From: Demequina sp. NBRC 110057
GTDB lineage: Bacteria; Actinomycetota; Actinomycetes; Actinomycetales; Demequinaceae
Assembly (NCBI RefSeq): GCF_002090175.1
Contig: NZ_BBRN01000003.1
Span: 310,001 to 374,000, forward strand
Length of the DNA: 64,000 nt
Reading direction: 5' to 3'
Made by a program: the position numbers and the translations under genes. The notes under the pieces are model-generated. The model saw nothing but the letters and a program-made list of their open reading frames with translations. It did not search any database and was not told where the DNA came from. This document shows positions 62,552 through 64,000 of this stretch, one piece after another (position 1 is the first letter of the stretch; each line of letters starts with the position of its first letter).

Positions 62552-62656
62552 ATGGCTGAGAAGACGAACATCGACCTGATCGACGTGACCGCGGATGACG
62601 CGGCCGCCGAGAAGACCGGCGGCTGCTGCGGCGGAAGCTGCGGCTGCGGTAACTAG
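62552..62656 (+). CDS. 34-aa Cys-rich microprotein
   Basis: A 34-residue ORF whose last third is GGCCGGSCGCGN, preceded by an acidic helix (IDLIDVTADDAAAEKT). GGGAGGCC provides a ribosome-binding site and TACAGT (62497-62502) a -10 box. Four cysteines near the end suggest metal binding or redox sensing. No enzyme operon follows that would suit a leader peptide; a terminator-like hairpin lies just downstream. Confidence 0.7.
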   Translation: MAEKTNIDLIDVTADDAAAEKTGGCCGGSCGCGN

Positions 62657-62679
62657 TCGACCCGCAACCTTCGAGACCC

Positions 62680-62722
62680 GGAAGGCGGGGCTGGATCCTT
62701 GAGATCCGGTCCCGCCTTTCGG
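62680..62722 (+). terminator. Terminator after the Cys-rich microprotein
   Basis: GGAAGGCGGG and CCCGCCTTTC arms with GGATC/GATCC inner pairs form a long hairpin ahead of the convergent marR gene. Confidence 0.7.
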
Positions 62723-62771
62723 CGTTTCCGGCCCCGTGCGGAGCCTCCGGGCGGCCGATGCCGGCGCCGGG

Positions 62772-63224
62772 TTACATCCCGAGCGTCAGCAGGTCCGCGG
62801 CCGCGGGCTCGTCGGCGGCCTGCGCGTACAGCTCCATGCCCGTGAGCACGGCGGCCCTCTCGTCGTCGGTGAGGCGTTCGAGAGTCGCGGTCACGGTGTC
62901 GCGGCGGCGGCGCATGACGTCCTCCACGAGCGCGGTTCCGGCCTCGTCGAGGCCGATGATGACCTCGCGCCTGCTGGCCTCCGCGATTTCGCGGCTGACG
63001 TAGCCGCCGGCGACGAGGCGCTCGACGGTCCTCGTGAGCGTCGACGGGTGGACGCCGACGGCCTCGGCCAGCTCCCCCATACGCTGCGGGCCTCGCGAGG
63101 CGAGCACCACGAGCACGCGGTACTGCCCGAGCGTCACGTGCTCGAGGGCGCCTTGGAGGGAGCGGGCCACATGGCCCAGGAGGGCGCGGGAGGCGCGCAT
63201 CGTCGCATCGGCCTGCGGTTCCAT
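62772..63224 (-). CDS. MarR-family regulator
   Basis: A 150-residue MarR protein. The winged helix is RMGELAEAVGVHPSTLTRTVERL, given here in two parts, with the wing EIAEASRREVIIGLDEAG. It is divergent from the chloride channel gene. The ATG at 63224 follows a TACGAT box (63237-63232) by seven bases, so I prefer it over the ATG at 63233. It probably represses the divergent pair through the dyad at 63266-63279. Confidence 0.88.
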   Translation of the reverse strand: MEPQADATMRASRALLGHVARSLQGALEHVTLGQYRVLVVLASRGPQRMGELAEAVGVHPSTLTRTVERLVAGGYVSREIAEASRREVIIGLDEAGTALVEDVMRRRRDTVTATLERLTDDERAAVLTGMELYAQAADEPAAADLLTLGM

Positions 63225-63265
63225 GCGGAACATCGTACGCAGGCCGCCCTGATAGGGTGCAACAG

Positions 63266-63279
63266 TTGTCTATAGCCAA
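63266..63279. promoter_or_regulatory. Probable MarR operator
   Basis: TTGTCTATAGCCAA is palindromic at 12 of 14 positions (TTGnCTATAGnCAA), the TTG...CAA form typical of MarR sites. It overlaps a TATAGC -10 box for the channel gene and lies 42 bases from the marR start. Confidence 0.6.
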
Positions 63280-63294
63280 TCTTTCGGACGTGAC

Positions 63295-64000
63295 GTGACC
63301 CCTCCCCGCCGACTGCTCCAGTGGCGCCCCACCCTCCTCATCGCCGGCTCCGAGCGCGCGACGATGCTCGCCCTCGCCGTCGTCGCCGGCATCATGGCCG
63401 GCTTCGGCGCCGTCGCCTTCCGCTGGCTCGTCGAGCACGCCACCCTGCTGTTTTCCGGGCAGGACGACTACGCGGGCACCACCGACCACCCCGCCCACCC
63501 GTGGCTGCCGGGCCTCGGGGGCTGGTTCGTGGTCCTCGTGCCCGTCGTCGGCGGCCTCATCTACGGACCTCTGGTGCACCGCTTCGCCCGCGAGGCGCGC
63601 GGGCACGGCGTCCCCGAGGTCATGTACGCGATCCAGCGCAAGGGCGGCAGGATCGCCGGACGCGTCGCCTTCGTGAAGGCGATCGCGTCCGCGGTCACGA
63701 TCGGCTCGGGTGGCTCCGTGGGCCGCGAGGGGCCCATCGTCCAGATCGGCTCGGCGCTGTCGTCCTCGCTCGGACGCGTCACCAGGATCCCCGGCTCCCA
63801 GCTGCCGCTCCTTGTCGCGTGCGGCGCGGCGGGCGGCATCGCGGCGACGTTCAACGCCCCCATCGCCGGAGTGTTCTTCGCGCTCGAGCTACTGCTGGGC
63901 TCTTTTGCCGTCGGCTCCTTCGCCGCGGTGGTTCTGGCCTCCGTCACGGCATCCGTCATCGCGCGCGCCATCCTGGGCAACGAGGCGTTCCTCGTCCTGC
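63295..64000 (+). CDS. CLC-family chloride channel/transporter (truncated by window end)
   Basis: The visible 235 residues belong to a ClC protein. It starts GTG, has a cytoplasmic Arg-rich tail, and shows the selectivity-filter motifs GSGGSVGREGPIVQIG (GREGP, with the gating Glu) and ATFNAPIAGVFFALE. Retention of the gating Glu suggests a Cl-/H+ exchanger. It is probably controlled by the divergent MarR protein. The C-terminal half lies outside the window. Confidence 0.9.
   Translation, partial: MTPPRRLLQWRPTLLIAGSERATMLALAVVAGIMAGFGAVAFRWLVEHATLLFSGQDDYAGTTDHPAHPWLPGLGGWFVVLVPVVGGLIYGPLVHRFAREARGHGVPEVMYAIQRKGGRIAGRVAFVKAIASAVTIGSGGSVGREGPIVQIGSALSSSLGRVTRIPGSQLPLLVACGAAGGIAATFNAPIAGVFFALELLLGSFAVGSFAAVVLASVTASVIARAILGNEAFLVL

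Overview
The window is chromosomal DNA from a high-GC Gram-positive bacterium, most likely an actinobacterium of the order Micrococcales. Pointers are the tandem clpP pair with clpX, an HtaA/HmuTUV/HmuO haem system, two Eis-type acetyltransferases, a GSGNGE-type RpiB, heavy G/C third-position bias, and many genes whose start codon lies 6-7 nt after a TANNNT box (leaderless mRNAs). The species cannot be named from the sequence.

Region 1 (1-11.8 kb) is an iron/haem block. It holds a membrane alpha/beta hydrolase, an intergenic region with two small-transcript candidates and two copies of an 18-bp palindrome, a 1876-residue surface protein with six HtaA-type haem domains, and the opposing operon hmuO-hmuT-hmuU-hmuV. 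Haem would be captured at the surface, passed to the lipoprotein, imported by the ABC transporter and opened by the oxygenase.

Region 2 (11.8-35.1 kb) is core chromosome: a KefB-type antiporter, several small regulators, valS, an AbiEi/DUF559-like protein, clpX, two clpP genes, DUF4190-like membrane proteins, tig, an FGGY sugar kinase behind a LacI-type palindrome, and a TetR-flanked MFS/amine oxidase/SRPBCC cassette. A universal stress protein and an aldo/keto reductase follow.

Region 3 (35.16-51.28 kb) is a 16.1-kb island in the 3' end of tRNA-Pro(UGG), bounded by a 36-bp direct repeat. Base composition and codon use differ visibly from the flanks. It carries a probable defence arsenal. 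One part is a same-strand cluster: DUF6338 membrane protein, two tandem paralogous Pro-rich microproteins of 50 and 47 aa, a protein with an N-terminal hydrophobic segment, a PD-(D/E)XK-like protein, and a winged-helix/nuclease pair. The rest is a TIR protein, an AbiE toxin-antitoxin pair and a TIGR02391 protein. The island also holds an internal tyrosine recombinase, a TPR protein, decayed genes (CFI-box-CTERM, possible replication protein) and an IS3-family element that abuts a truncated integrase next to attR. It looks multi-layered and no longer self-mobile.

Region 4 (51.3-64 kb) returns to core genes: tRNA-Pro, DUF1304, tRNA-Gly, an aldo/keto reductase, DUF1761 and SRPBCC proteins, then cysK-cysE behind a cysteine-rich leader peptide that looks like a cysteine-sensing attenuator. 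Next come dps, a CoA-binding protein, two tandem Eis-like acetyltransferases, rpiB, an M13 peptidase, a 34-aa Cys-rich microprotein, and a divergent MarR/chloride-channel pair cut by the window end. Two copies of a ~57-61 bp palindromic repeat sit in intergenic gaps here.
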